A stretch of DNA of 6,043 nucleotides from Nitrosotalea sp. (GCA_022545805.1 JAKEIJ010000126.1:1-6043); one strand, 5' to 3'; counted from the stretch's first letter, positions 1 to 5,901 are shown. A program made the numbers and translations. The notes: generated from the letters alone by a model not told the origin.

Positions 1-1
1 A

Positions 2-1186
2 ATTGTAAAAGACATGCCACGCCCTCCAACTGTAATCAAACCTCATCCACATGGTATTGATGTTGAAACAATAAGGAGAATGATAACTGATACCCATTAT
101 CAGATTCCAGCCATTGATAACAAAATGATTGATAAAATCAAAAAAGAACTGAGCTTAAAGAAGAATCTTTCACCAAAAGAGATTCTAGAGCGTGCACAGA
201 AACGTTGGTCTGACATCTCAAGACCAGTACGAACCGTAATCTCAGTCATGTCATTTCTAGACATTGATTTTGAAGGATTGAAAAAAATCCGAATCGACGA
301 TATCGATGTCGCAAATAAGACAATCACATATTGGGACTTTGGAGAATCCCAGTCTCATTCAGTAGAATTAAACCCAGAGAGCCCATATTACAAGCAGCTT
401 GCAAGCACTGTCCAGGGAGATACACTTCTCACCTTTTTGACAAAAAGGTTCCAAAGGGTGGGACCAACTACAGCTGAAAAATTCTGTGAATTTGCCAAAT
501 TCAAGCCAGACAAGAGAATAGGCAGCATGACAAACGAGGAATTGGTAAAACTAGCAGATGCACTACAAAAGTTCGAGGAATTTCTTGCACCGGATCCAAG
601 TTGCCTAGCGCCTCTTGGAGAGGAACCTCTCTCAAAGGGAATTATGAAATTTTTCAATCCCGAGTTTGCAGCAGTATGGCAACGTAACGCTTCAGCTTAT
701 TCTGGATTTCCATTCATAGTTGAGATGGGTATTGCTTATGGCGGAGATATTCCACCAAATGGTCTGAAAGTTTACCGTTTTGCAAATCGTATACCGCTTT
801 TGTATGATGAAGGAAGTGATGTTGTACTCAAAATAGTTAACGAGACTGAATGGGCTCGATACAAAATAAAGGGAGATCCACCACTTGTAGTGGTATCACA
901 TATCTGTTCCACTAGAATTCCATACAAGACTGTAGGAAAAGAAAATGTTGCAGACAGGCCTGAACTTGAAAGAGAATTAAAGAATGCATTACAATATCTT
1001 GCAAGAAAGTTAGCAGTTCACATGTCACGACAAGGAGCAGCAGACATGGCAAAGAAGAGAGCAAATCTTTATTCAAAATATGTACCACTTATTGCACAAT
1101 TTGCCACTGAACTTGCTGGCAAGAAAAAAGAACCAAATTATAATCAACTAATAAGGATGGGAAGTGAGATTGAAGAACAAGTCTAG
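2..1186 (+). CDS. top6B: DNA topoisomerase VI subunit B, 5'-truncated by the window edge
   Basis: This is the ATP-binding subunit of the A2B2 type IIB topoisomerase, which passes one duplex through another to relax and decatenate DNA. The reading frame is open to the window edge, so the Met codon at 14 is internal and the N-terminal GHKL ATPase domain lies upstream. Numbering from that Met, I see the linker PRPPTVIKPHPHG (2-14), an H2TH-like segment with RVGPTTAEKF (148-157), the CLAPLGEE junction (197-204), and the transducer domain with FANRIPLLYDE and HICSTRIPYKTVGKEN. In that last motif K305 or K309 should be the switch lysine that contacts the ATP gamma-phosphate. Residues about 32-133, between linker and H2TH, look like extra sequence compared with Sulfolobus and Methanosarcina proteins as I remember them. 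The C-terminus ends soon after the transducer helices, without an Ig-like tail. The gene overlaps top6A by 23 bp, so the two are probably translated together. The family call is secure. Confidence 0.95.
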   Translation: MVKDMPRPPTVIKPHPHGIDVETIRRMITDTHYQIPAIDNKMIDKIKKELSLKKNLSPKEILERAQKRWSDISRPVRTVISVMSFLDIDFEGLKKIRIDDIDVANKTITYWDFGESQSHSVELNPESPYYKQLASTVQGDTLLTFLTKRFQRVGPTTAEKFCEFAKFKPDKRIGSMTNEELVKLADALQKFEEFLAPDPSCLAPLGEEPLSKGIMKFFNPEFAAVWQRNASAYSGFPFIVEMGIAYGGDIPPNGLKVYRFANRIPLLYDEGSDVVLKIVNETEWARYKIKGDPPLVVVSHICSTRIPYKTVGKENVADRPELERELKNALQYLARKLAVHMSRQGAADMAKKRANLYSKYVPLIAQFATELAGKKKEPNYNQLIRMGSEIEEQV

Positions 1187-2267
1187 TGCAAAAACAGCAG
1201 AGGCAAGAAAGAAAAGATTGCTGTCATTGTTGGAGCAACAAGGTATCAACATTTATGATCATCTTGACAAAGGCAAGTTTCCGCAATTTGTGATACCAAG
1301 CAGATCTGTAAGTAACATTGTCTATGATAAAAAAATACGACAATACATCTTGGGTAGTGCAAATGCTGTACGCAGTTCAAGAAACATGTCGCAGTTGCGT
1401 TCCTACACACAACTTGCATGGCTTGCTTTCTTTGTAAACAGGCTTGTACGAGAGGGAAAATCTTCTACATTAAGAGACATTTACTATTCCTCACAGGCGT
1501 TTAGCATTGATTTTGAAGACCAGCCAGAATCTGATAATATTATAGTAGATTTAGAAGCTGTACTAACAAGCCCACGTGAAGAATTTCACATATTTCCTGA
1601 AGAAAGAAGTAGTGTATTTGGCGACCTGACAATAGAGTACACTGTTCCTGGATATGAAGGAAAAAGGATGAATCTGTCTGATCACCCTGATGGATATTTG
1701 ATTGGACCAAGTTTGAGTAGCGCCGAACTTGTTGATACCAGTGCAGAACTTGTCATTGCAATAGAAAAAGGAGGTCTTTTTACAAGATTTGTTGAAGAAA
1801 AAGTTCACAAAAAATTCAAAGCTATTATCGTTGATACTGCAGGTCAAGCTCCACGATCAACAAGAAATCTTTTGAGACGATTAAATAATGAAATGGGATT
1901 GCCTGTTGTCATATTGGCAGACGGTGATGTGTATGGAGAACACATTGCAATGGTGATAAAATCTGGTTCTGCAAATGCAGCTCACTTGCGAGAGTTGACT
2001 GTACCTGATGCCAAGTGGCTAGGTGTCTGGGCAACAGACATTGAAAAATATAAACTCCCGACAATTCCAATGACTGAATCTGACATAAAGCGAATCTATG
2101 ACCTTCAAAAAGATCCTAGATATCAGGAAGGAAACTGGAAAAAACAACTTGAAGTATTTCTCAAATTGAAAAGAAAGGCAGAACTTGAGGCCTTCTCAAA
2201 GTATGGTCTTACTAATATTACCGACAAGTATCTTCCAGCAAAGCTAGAAGAATCAAAGAGTTTCTAA
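1164..2267 (+). CDS. top6A: DNA topoisomerase VI subunit A (Spo11-like)
   Basis: This is the DNA-cleaving subunit of topoisomerase VI, homologous to the meiotic recombinase Spo11. The 367-residue length is normal for the family. The winged-helix (5Y-CAP) domain carries STLRDIYYSSQAF; of Y107/Y108 the second aligns with the catalytic tyrosine of Spo11 as I remember it. The TOPRIM domain supplies the metal-binding acidic residues: E201 in IAIEKGG, and D253 and D255 in LADGDVYGEH. The family often has Pro where V256 stands. The conserved C-terminal part includes ELTVPDAKWLGVWATDI. The chosen start is GTG at 1164, inside the end of top6B, preceded by the purine-rich GGATGG at 1155-1160; no ATG is available near the expected N-terminus. 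Its last codons overlap the end of the convergent HSP20-like gene by 15 bp. Product and reading frame are secure; the start is likely. Confidence 0.96.
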   Translation: MRLKNKSSAKTAEARKKRLLSLLEQQGINIYDHLDKGKFPQFVIPSRSVSNIVYDKKIRQYILGSANAVRSSRNMSQLRSYTQLAWLAFFVNRLVREGKSSTLRDIYYSSQAFSIDFEDQPESDNIIVDLEAVLTSPREEFHIFPEERSSVFGDLTIEYTVPGYEGKRMNLSDHPDGYLIGPSLSSAELVDTSAELVIAIEKGGLFTRFVEEKVHKKFKAIIVDTAGQAPRSTRNLLRRLNNEMGLPVVILADGDVYGEHIAMVIKSGSANAAHLRELTVPDAKWLGVWATDIEKYKLPTIPMTESDIKRIYDLQKDPRYQEGNWKKQLEVFLKLKRKAELEAFSKYGLTNITDKYLPAKLEESKSF

Positions 2268-2726
2268 CTTCTTAATTCGTAAAGTAAGGACACCGTTTCT
2301 GTACTTGAAATCATGGATTCCCATGTCTGGTGTTGTTTCAATCGGAATCTCTTTTGAGAAATGTGCAGAGCCTCGTACGTACAAGATTCCGTCAATTAGT
2401 CTAACAGTTACTTGGTCTTCTGGACCTGGTACCTCTGCTACAAATATTATCTCCTTTTCTCCCTTTATGAGGTCATAAACCCAGTTCTTTGTGTCTGCCT
2501 CCTTTGACGTATACTGTGGAGTGTTATTTTCTACCGTCATTTTTTTCAGTACTCTTACCCAGTAGACCATGAATACAGCGGCTACACCTATCAGTATGAA
2601 ACTGACGTATCCCTGTGACGATCTAAGTGAAAGCATGTACACCACTCCCAAAAACAGTAAGACCATTAAGGGAATTATGAAATCAAACGACTTGTCATTA
2701 GAGTATCTGCTTTTGTAGCTTGCCAA
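2253..2726 (-). CDS. Membrane-anchored HSP20/alpha-crystallin-like protein
   Basis: This 157-residue protein has two parts. The N-terminus has two hydrophobic helices, about 16-34 and 41-59, joined by a short loop. By the positive-inside rule (K5, R7, K12 before; R58, K61, K62 after) both ends would face the cytoplasm. A linker of about 30 residues leads to a C-terminal beta-rich domain (about 90-153). It has the small heat-shock pattern: EVPGPEDQVTVRL, GILYVRG, KEIPIE, and a final NGVLTLRIKK that resembles the GVL motif closing alpha-crystallin domains. The domain is short and looks like the compact HSP20-like domain attached to some ArsA ATPases. Soluble sHsps lack such anchors, so the role is unclear: membrane-surface chaperone or adaptor is inference. 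The start is TTG at 2726, after an in-frame TGA shortly upstream; the next ATG (codon 21) would destroy the first helix. It lies downstream of the UbiX gene on the same strand but probably has its own promoter. Confidence 0.82.
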   Translation of the reverse strand: MASYKSRYSNDKSFDFIIPLMVLLFLGVVYMLSLRSSQGYVSFILIGVAAVFMVYWVRVLKKMTVENNTPQYTSKEADTKNWVYDLIKGEKEIIFVAEVPGPEDQVTVRLIDGILYVRGSAHFSKEIPIETTPDMGIHDFKYRNGVLTLRIKKLETL

Positions 2727-2755
2727 AGATATTCTGTATCAATTAACTATGCTCC

Positions 2756-2764
2756 AAATATAAA
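2756..2764 (-). promoter_or_regulatory. Proximal TATA element for the HSP20-like gene
   Basis: On the minus strand this reads TTTATATTT, centred about 34 bases before the TTG start. Archaeal transcription normally begins roughly 25 bases after the TATA centre, which would leave a leader of only about 8-10 nt. That fits the short or absent leaders common in these archaea. A second TATA-like element farther upstream is a rival, so which one is used is not settled by sequence alone. Confidence 0.45.
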
Positions 2765-2788
2765 CACTCGTAGAATTTTCCAAAATAC

Positions 2789-2817
2789 AACATGCGCATG
2801 TTTTATAATCACGTGAT
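2789..2817 (-). promoter_or_regulatory. Two perfect palindromes flanking a TATA-like box
   Basis: AACATGCGCATGTT (2789-2802) is a perfect 14-bp palindrome and ATCACGTGAT (2808-2817) a perfect 10-bp one; their centres are 17 bp apart. On the minus strand the bases between the two arms read TATAAAA (2807-2801), a good archaeal TATA box, which the first palindrome partly overlaps. The region lies in the 114-bp gap between the UbiX gene and the HSP20-like gene. The arrangement suggests an operator where dimeric repressors would block TBP binding, controlling the HSP20-like gene with a leader of about 50 nt. The palindromes lack a loop, so a hairpin terminator is unlikely. Sequence symmetry is seen directly; the function is inferred. 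Confidence 0.45.
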
Positions 2818-2840
2818 AAAATTGCAGTAATTCTGAATCT

Positions 2841-3398
2841 TTAGGTGGTTTCCCATCTTTTGAACAAATTATGCTCAACTCCGAATTGATCCAGGCATTT
2901 TCCTACCACATGATCTACGACATCGTCGATATTTTTTGGCTTGTTGTAAAAGCCTGGCATTGCAGGCAATATGACAACGCCGATTCTTGAAAGCTTGAGC
3001 ATGTTCTCAAGATGTATGCTAGTAAGTGGAGTCTCTCTTGGAACTAGAACCAATTTACGGGACTCTTTCATAGTAACTCCTGCAGCTCTTGCCACCAGAG
3101 TCTCTTCATATCCATTTGCAATGCTTGAAAGTGTCTTCATTGTACAAGGAATTACTATCATCCCATCTGTCTTGTGTGTTCCACTTGAAACACTTGCAGT
3201 CATGTTGGAATCATCTGAATAATGCTCTGCCAATGATTTTACGTATTTCAAATCATAATCAGTTTCTAGTACCAGACATTTCTTTGCCCATTCTGTCATT
3301 ATCAAATGTACGTCGACCTTGCAGTCTCTGAGAACCTCTAACATTCTGACACCGTATATTATTCCTGAACTTCCAGTTAACCCTATGATTAATCTCAT
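2841..3398 (-). CDS. ubiX: Flavin prenyltransferase, UbiX/Pad1 family
   Basis: The family attaches a dimethylallyl group to FMN, making the prenylated FMN cofactor used by UbiD-type decarboxylases; the enzyme is a soluble flavoprotein. The 185-residue product begins MRLIIGLTGSSGIIYG, the N-terminal FMN-binding fold (GLTGSSG, 6-12). It also has the serine/threonine-rich PCTMKTLSSIANG (84-96), VPRETPL (119-125), PAMPGFYNKP (145-154, with Y151), and a C-terminal GKCLDQFGVEH ending in LFKRW. K167 sits where, from memory, many homologues have Arg. ATG at 3398 is preferred over GTG at 3413 because the family normally starts just before the LIIGLTG strand and because the upstream TATA element predicts transcription starting near 3409. 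No ubiD partner is in the window, so the pathway served is unknown. It is divergent from the TrmB-like gene. Confidence 0.93.
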   Translation of the reverse strand: MRLIIGLTGSSGIIYGVRMLEVLRDCKVDVHLIMTEWAKKCLVLETDYDLKYVKSLAEHYSDDSNMTASVSSGTHKTDGMIVIPCTMKTLSSIANGYEETLVARAAGVTMKESRKLVLVPRETPLTSIHLENMLKLSRIGVVILPAMPGFYNKPKNIDDVVDHVVGKCLDQFGVEHNLFKRWETT

Positions 3399-3429
3399 GA
3401 GCAGATTGACCACGTTCCATATTTAATTT

Positions 3430-3457
3430 CAACTATATTTTTGGCATGTTTATTTAT
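3430..3457. promoter_or_regulatory. Divergent promoter region between ubiX and the TrmB-like gene
   Basis: The 81-bp gap between the two preferred starts is AT-rich and has TATA-like elements for both directions. On the minus strand AAATATAGTT (3440-3431) lies about 37 bases before the ubiX ATG at 3398, predicting a leader near 10 nt. On the plus strand TTTATTTAT (3449-3457) is centred about 27 bases before GTG 3480, which would give a nearly leaderless message; TATATTTT at 3434-3441 is an alternative. The two promoters are so close that a protein bound here could affect both genes, and the adjacent TrmB-like protein is an obvious candidate. That last point is inference. Confidence 0.5.
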
Positions 3458-3479
3458 GGCATTACAAGTCTCAATATTT

Positions 3480-3848
3480 GTGAGTGTCAATATTGATACC
3501 GTTGAAGAAAATATTGTCGCAGAACTTCGCTTGTCCAAAATACAATCCAAAGTCTATGTCTTGGTTGTAAAAACAGGCAAAATGTCTGCATCTGATATAG
3601 CAAAAAATCTTAACATATCTGAAGAAGAGGCAAATCAAGTGGCAACAAGCCTTATTCAAAATGGAGGCTTTATTGATATCACAAAGACAGAGTTTGAGTC
3701 GATGCATCCAAGATTTGCTGTTGTCAATATGTATAGAAGAATGTGTGAAAGGGAAAATATTCCATTTAAGAAGAATCTTTTGGTAGACAACATCTCAATT
3801 ATTTTAGAAAAACCATATGATGATGCAAGAACTAAATATAACCGATAA
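3480..3848 (+). CDS. Small TrmB-like winged-helix transcriptional regulator
   Basis: From GTG 3480 the product is 122 residues. Residues about 10-75 form a winged helix of the TrmB kind: LRLSKIQSKVYVLVVKTG, then the helix-turn-helix SASDIAKNLNISEEEANQVA, then SLIQNGGFIDI as recognition helix end and wing. It lacks the sugar-binding domain of full TrmB proteins. The C-terminal part (FESMHPRFAVVNMYRRMC and EKPYDDARTKY) has HPRFA and ARTKY blocks that look conserved rather than random, so it may form a dimerisation or sensing helix; I cannot name a ligand. The frame is open further back, with ATG at 3456 and TTG at 3441, but those would add a hydrophobic tail unlike the family, and the TATA elements point to a message starting near 3460-3480. 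It is followed after 13 bp by the zinc-site gene, so it is probably the first gene of an operon. Confidence 0.72.
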   Translation: MSVNIDTVEENIVAELRLSKIQSKVYVLVVKTGKMSASDIAKNLNISEEEANQVATSLIQNGGFIDITKTEFESMHPRFAVVNMYRRMCERENIPFKKNLLVDNISIILEKPYDDARTKYNR

Positions 3849-3849
3849 T

Positions 3850-3857
3850 GGAGGAGG
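3850..3857 (+). promoter_or_regulatory. Strong Shine-Dalgarno site fixing the start of the zinc-site protein gene
   Basis: GGAGGAGG immediately follows the TAA stop of the TrmB-like gene and lies 4 bases before ATG 3862. It is the best Shine-Dalgarno match noticed in the window and decides against the in-frame ATGs at 3817-3825, which overlap the upstream coding end. A strong site at an internal operon position fits a leaderless or short-leader first gene followed by SD-dependent downstream genes. Confidence 0.8.
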
Positions 3858-3861
3858 AAAC

Positions 3862-4263
3862 ATGTCTGCAGACGAAGAGTCTTCTTGTAATCATGAAATA
3901 GTATACTTTGGAGTTACAAATCTGAATTATGAAAGAAGAACCATAGGTTCAGTTGATACATGGAGATGTGCCAAGTGCAAGAAAATCTTTTGCGAAGAAA
4001 AGCAACTTGGAATAGAAAGTATTGTAGACTATGTAGGAATGCCAAAAATATCTGCTGATCAAAAATGGGCAGTACTTTTATGCAATCTTAAAAAACACAA
4101 GGACAAGTGGAAGCTGATCAAGCTCAAACAAAATGATGAAATTCAACATGAATGTGTTGATGAAAAAGTAATAAAACTAAAGGTAAAGGACTTTAAGATT
4201 GATGATGATAAGCATTGGAACTTTCTCATCGAAACCTCAATTAACAAAGCAGTAGAGATCTAA
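3862..4263 (+). CDS. Hypothetical protein with a putative N-terminal zinc-binding Cys/His set
   Basis: I do not recognise this 133-residue protein. After an acidic N-terminus (SADEESS) it has C9-N-H11 and later WRCAKCKKIFCEEK, giving C36 and C39 (CxxC) plus C44. C9/H11/C36/C39 could form one zinc-ribbon-like site with a spacer of about 24 residues. The remainder is lysine-rich with alternating charged and hydrophobic residues (KDKWKLIKLKQ, KVIKLKVKDFKIDDDKHW), which suggests beta strands; no membrane segment is visible. The start at 3862 is fixed by a strong GGAGGAGG upstream. It sits between the TrmB-like regulator (13 bp before) and the 94-residue gene (6 bp after), so it is probably co-transcribed with both. 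A nucleic-acid or protein-binding role is possible but unproven. Confidence 0.78.
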   Translation: MSADEESSCNHEIVYFGVTNLNYERRTIGSVDTWRCAKCKKIFCEEKQLGIESIVDYVGMPKISADQKWAVLLCNLKKHKDKWKLIKLKQNDEIQHECVDEKVIKLKVKDFKIDDDKHWNFLIETSINKAVEI

Positions 4264-4269
4264 ATCTTA

Positions 4270-4554
4270 ATGGACATTCAAGTTCACATCAATAATGTTC
4301 GTGGTAGTCAAATAGCTGCCAAGATTACTGGTACTTTTACTATTGATGGCCAACCATTCAAGTTTCAAGCAATAGCGTTTGGCAGAATTGGTGGACATAA
4401 CATTGGTGCCAAAATTTCAAAGACTGTAGAAAAAAGTCTTGTAAAACTTGGCTATGATGTAAATGAAGTGATAAACGAACTACAGCAAAGGCTTGTTCGC
4501 GGTGATATCACGCTTCCAGAAGGACTCAAAAAAGAATCTTTTGCAGATGGCTAG
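4270..4554 (+). CDS. Small hypothetical protein, last gene of the TrmB-like operon
   Basis: I do not recognise this 94-residue protein. The first 35 residues alternate polar and hydrophobic positions ([30 protein letters not shown]), as in a beta sheet. A glycine-rich turn [12 protein letters not shown] (38-48) follows, then an amphipathic helix ([27 protein letters not shown]) and a charged tail. It has no cysteines, signal peptide or membrane segment, so it should be a small cytosolic protein. ATG 4270 is 6 bp after the stop of the zinc-site gene, and no strong Shine-Dalgarno is seen, so it may depend on translational coupling. Its TAG stop lies in the palindrome CTAG, which on the other strand also gives the TAG stop of mtnP; the two coding regions overlap by 4 bp. 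The base pattern and operon placement make it a real gene, but its function is unknown. Confidence 0.75.
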   Translation: MDIQVHINNVRGSQIAAKITGTFTIDGQPFKFQAIAFGRIGGHNIGAKISKTVEKSLVKLGYDVNEVINELQQRLVRGDITLPEGLKKESFADG

Positions 4555-5345
4555 AACTGGGCTTCTTCAAATGCCTTGTGGCACAAACAACCACGTTGTT
4601 GTGGTATCAAATCAAAAAGCAATGAAAGTATGTTCTTAGTTGTTCCTACATTTTTAGATAAAGTTTCTAGCACTTCTTTTGCAGTAACAGGCTTGTCTGC
4701 CCATACATCATAATCAGTTATTGTTGAAATTGATACATAACACATCTGAGCTTCTCTTGCAAGCTGACATTCTGGAACTAGTGTCATTCCTATAATGTCT
4801 GCACCTATGACATTTTTGTAAAACTTTGACTCTGCCCTTGTTGAAAACCTTGGCCCTTCTATGCAGATGTATGTTGCATCTTTGTGTATGTGTAAATTCA
4901 TCTTCTTTGCTACATCTGAGACAACATTTTGTAGCTCAGGACAAAATGGGTCCGCAACTGATATGTGAATGACCTTGCCATCTTCATACAAAGTGTATTT
5001 TCTTGATTTTGTAAAATCTATGAATTGAGATGGAAGTACAACATCTCCAGGTTTTAGTTCCTCTTTTAGACTTCCGACTGCTGATGGTGCAATGATTCTT
5101 TTAATTCCCATTTCTTTGAATGCCCAAATATTTGCTCTAAAGTTTATCAAGTGTGGTGGGATGGTATGTTTCTTGCCATGTCTTGGCATGAATGCAACTC
5201 TTCTTCCCTTGAAAGTTCCAACTGTTATGGTATCTGAGGTTTTTCCAAATGGTGTATCTATGGTAATCTCTTTGCTTTCTGTAAGTAGTCCTGAATCATA
5301 AATTCCTGTTCCGCCGAAAATGCCACTCTCTGCTTGTTCAGTCAA
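4551..5345 (-). CDS. mtnP: S-methyl-5'-thioadenosine phosphorylase
   Basis: The enzyme splits 5'-methylthioadenosine with phosphate into adenine and 5-methylthioribose-1-phosphate in the cytoplasm, clearing a by-product of SAM-dependent polyamine and related syntheses. The 264-residue length is typical. Visible motifs are the phosphate loop [10 protein letters not shown] (8-17), [13 protein letters not shown] (53-65), the family-2 nucleoside phosphorylase block [16 protein letters not shown] (86-101), [12 protein letters not shown] (162-173), [14 protein letters not shown] (186-199) and TDYDVW (210-215). Aspartates in TDYD favour 6-amino purines and so adenine nucleosides over guanosine or inosine. 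C253 and C255 form a C-terminal CxC like that linked to disulfide chemistry in archaeal homologues. The start is TTG at 5345, sharing TTGA with the apt stop and preceded by GGTGA at 5354-5350, so translation is probably coupled to apt. Its adenine product is the substrate of Apt. Confidence 0.95.
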   Translation of the reverse strand: MTEQAESGIFGGTGIYDSGLLTESKEITIDTPFGKTSDTITVGTFKGRRVAFMPRHGKKHTIPPHLINFRANIWAFKEMGIKRIIAPSAVGSLKEELKPGDVVLPSQFIDFTKSRKYTLYEDGKVIHISVADPFCPELQNVVSDVAKKMNLHIHKDATYICIEGPRFSTRAESKFYKNVIGADIIGMTLVPECQLAREAQMCYVSISTITDYDVWADKPVTAKEVLETLSKNVGTTKNILSLLFDLIPQQRGCLCHKAFEEAQF

Positions 5346-5854
5346 TATTTCACCAATGAATTATGTTTGTAATCTTTGATTGCCTTTGATCCTTTTAGAT
5401 CAGTCAGTTCTATTATGAAGGCAAAACCTGAGACTTTGCCGCCTACCTTTTCAACTAGTTTTGCAGCAGCTTTTGCCGTGCCACCAGTTGCAAGCAAATC
5501 ATCACAAATGTACACCTTTTGATTTTTCTTAATCGCATCGGCCTGAATCTCCATTGTTGCAGTTCCGTATTCGATACTGTATGCTACTTTGTGAGTTTTG
5601 CCTGGTAATTTTCCTTCTTTTCTAATCATTATCATTCCTTTGTTGTATTTGATAGCTAGTGCACAAGCAAGAGGAAAGCCTCTTGATTCGATTCCTGCAA
5701 AAACGTCTACATCATTTGGATGTATTATCTTGGCTAATTCCTCTAGGACAAGGGATAATGCTGCTGGATCCCTTAAGAGTGGACTAATATCTCTGAATAA
5801 GATTCCTTTTTTAGGAAAGTTTGGTATCTCAGATATCTTGTCCTTTAGATTCAC
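5342..5854 (-). CDS. apt: Adenine phosphoribosyltransferase
   Basis: The enzyme condenses adenine with PRPP to give AMP and pyrophosphate. The 170-residue length is normal for the short APRT form. Motifs are the N-terminal [20 protein letters not shown] (10-29), the IESRGF block (55-60), the adenine-type [10 protein letters not shown] (78-87) with SIEYG, and the PRPP-binding loop [14 protein letters not shown] (114-127), where two acidic residues precede the TGGT turn. The start is GTG 5854; a TATA-like TTTTATATC sits about 24 bases before it, so the message may begin at the start codon itself. The gene is first in a two-gene operon with mtnP, overlapping it by 4 bp, which places adenine release and adenine re-use under one promoter. 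Nothing in it looks damaged or transferred. The call is secure. Confidence 0.95.
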   Translation of the reverse strand: MNLKDKISEIPNFPKKGILFRDISPLLRDPAALSLVLEELAKIIHPNDVDVFAGIESRGFPLACALAIKYNKGMIMIRKEGKLPGKTHKVAYSIEYGTATMEIQADAIKKNQKVYICDDLLATGGTAKAAAKLVEKVGGKVSGFAFIIELTDLKGSKAIKDYKHNSLVKY

Positions 5855-5871
5855 AAATCGTTCTCAAGTAG

Positions 5872-5886
5872 TGGATATAAAAAATA
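5872..5886 (-). promoter_or_regulatory. TATA promoter of apt-mtnP, overlapping a T-run
   Basis: The minus strand reads AATATTTTTTATATC here. The TATATC/TTTATA core is centred about 24-25 bases before GTG 5854, which predicts transcription starting on or next to the start codon, so apt would be leaderless. The same six-T run lies 16-22 bases after the stop of the upstream surface-protein gene and could serve as its archaeal T-rich terminator. The double use is inferred from position. Confidence 0.55.
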
Positions 5887-5901
5887 TTACTAATTGGTTC
5901 T

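Noticed and set aside
14..16. ATG at 14 as the true start of the first gene
   Set aside because: The frame is open to the window edge and the protein from here lacks the whole ATPase domain of Top6B while beginning in its conserved linker, so this is an internal Met.
388..657. Minus-strand open frame inside top6B
   Set aside because: It is antisense to a secure Top6B reading frame, with no promoter or motif of its own.
1563..1847. Minus-strand open frame rich in Phe and Cys inside top6A
   Set aside because: Its composition is what the complement of Lys/Glu-rich coding DNA gives, and top6A is certain here.
2789..2817. Palindromes read as a hairpin terminator for ubiX
   Set aside because: Perfect palindromes with no loop form poor hairpins, and no T-run directly follows; an operator is the more natural reading.
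3089..3331. Open frames on the plus strand inside the ubiX gene (also 2971-3222)
   Set aside because: They lie opposite a clear UbiX coding region and their translations have no recognisable motif or ribosome site.
3441..3479. Longer N-terminus of the TrmB-like protein from TTG 3441 or ATG 3456
   Set aside because: The added residues are hydrophobic and unlike the family, and the region overlaps the likely TATA elements; GTG 3480 fits promoter spacing better. ATG 3456 cannot be fully excluded.
3817..3861. Earlier starts (three in-frame ATGs) for the zinc-site protein
   Set aside because: They overlap the end of the TrmB-like gene, whereas ATG 3862 has a strong GGAGGAGG four bases upstream.
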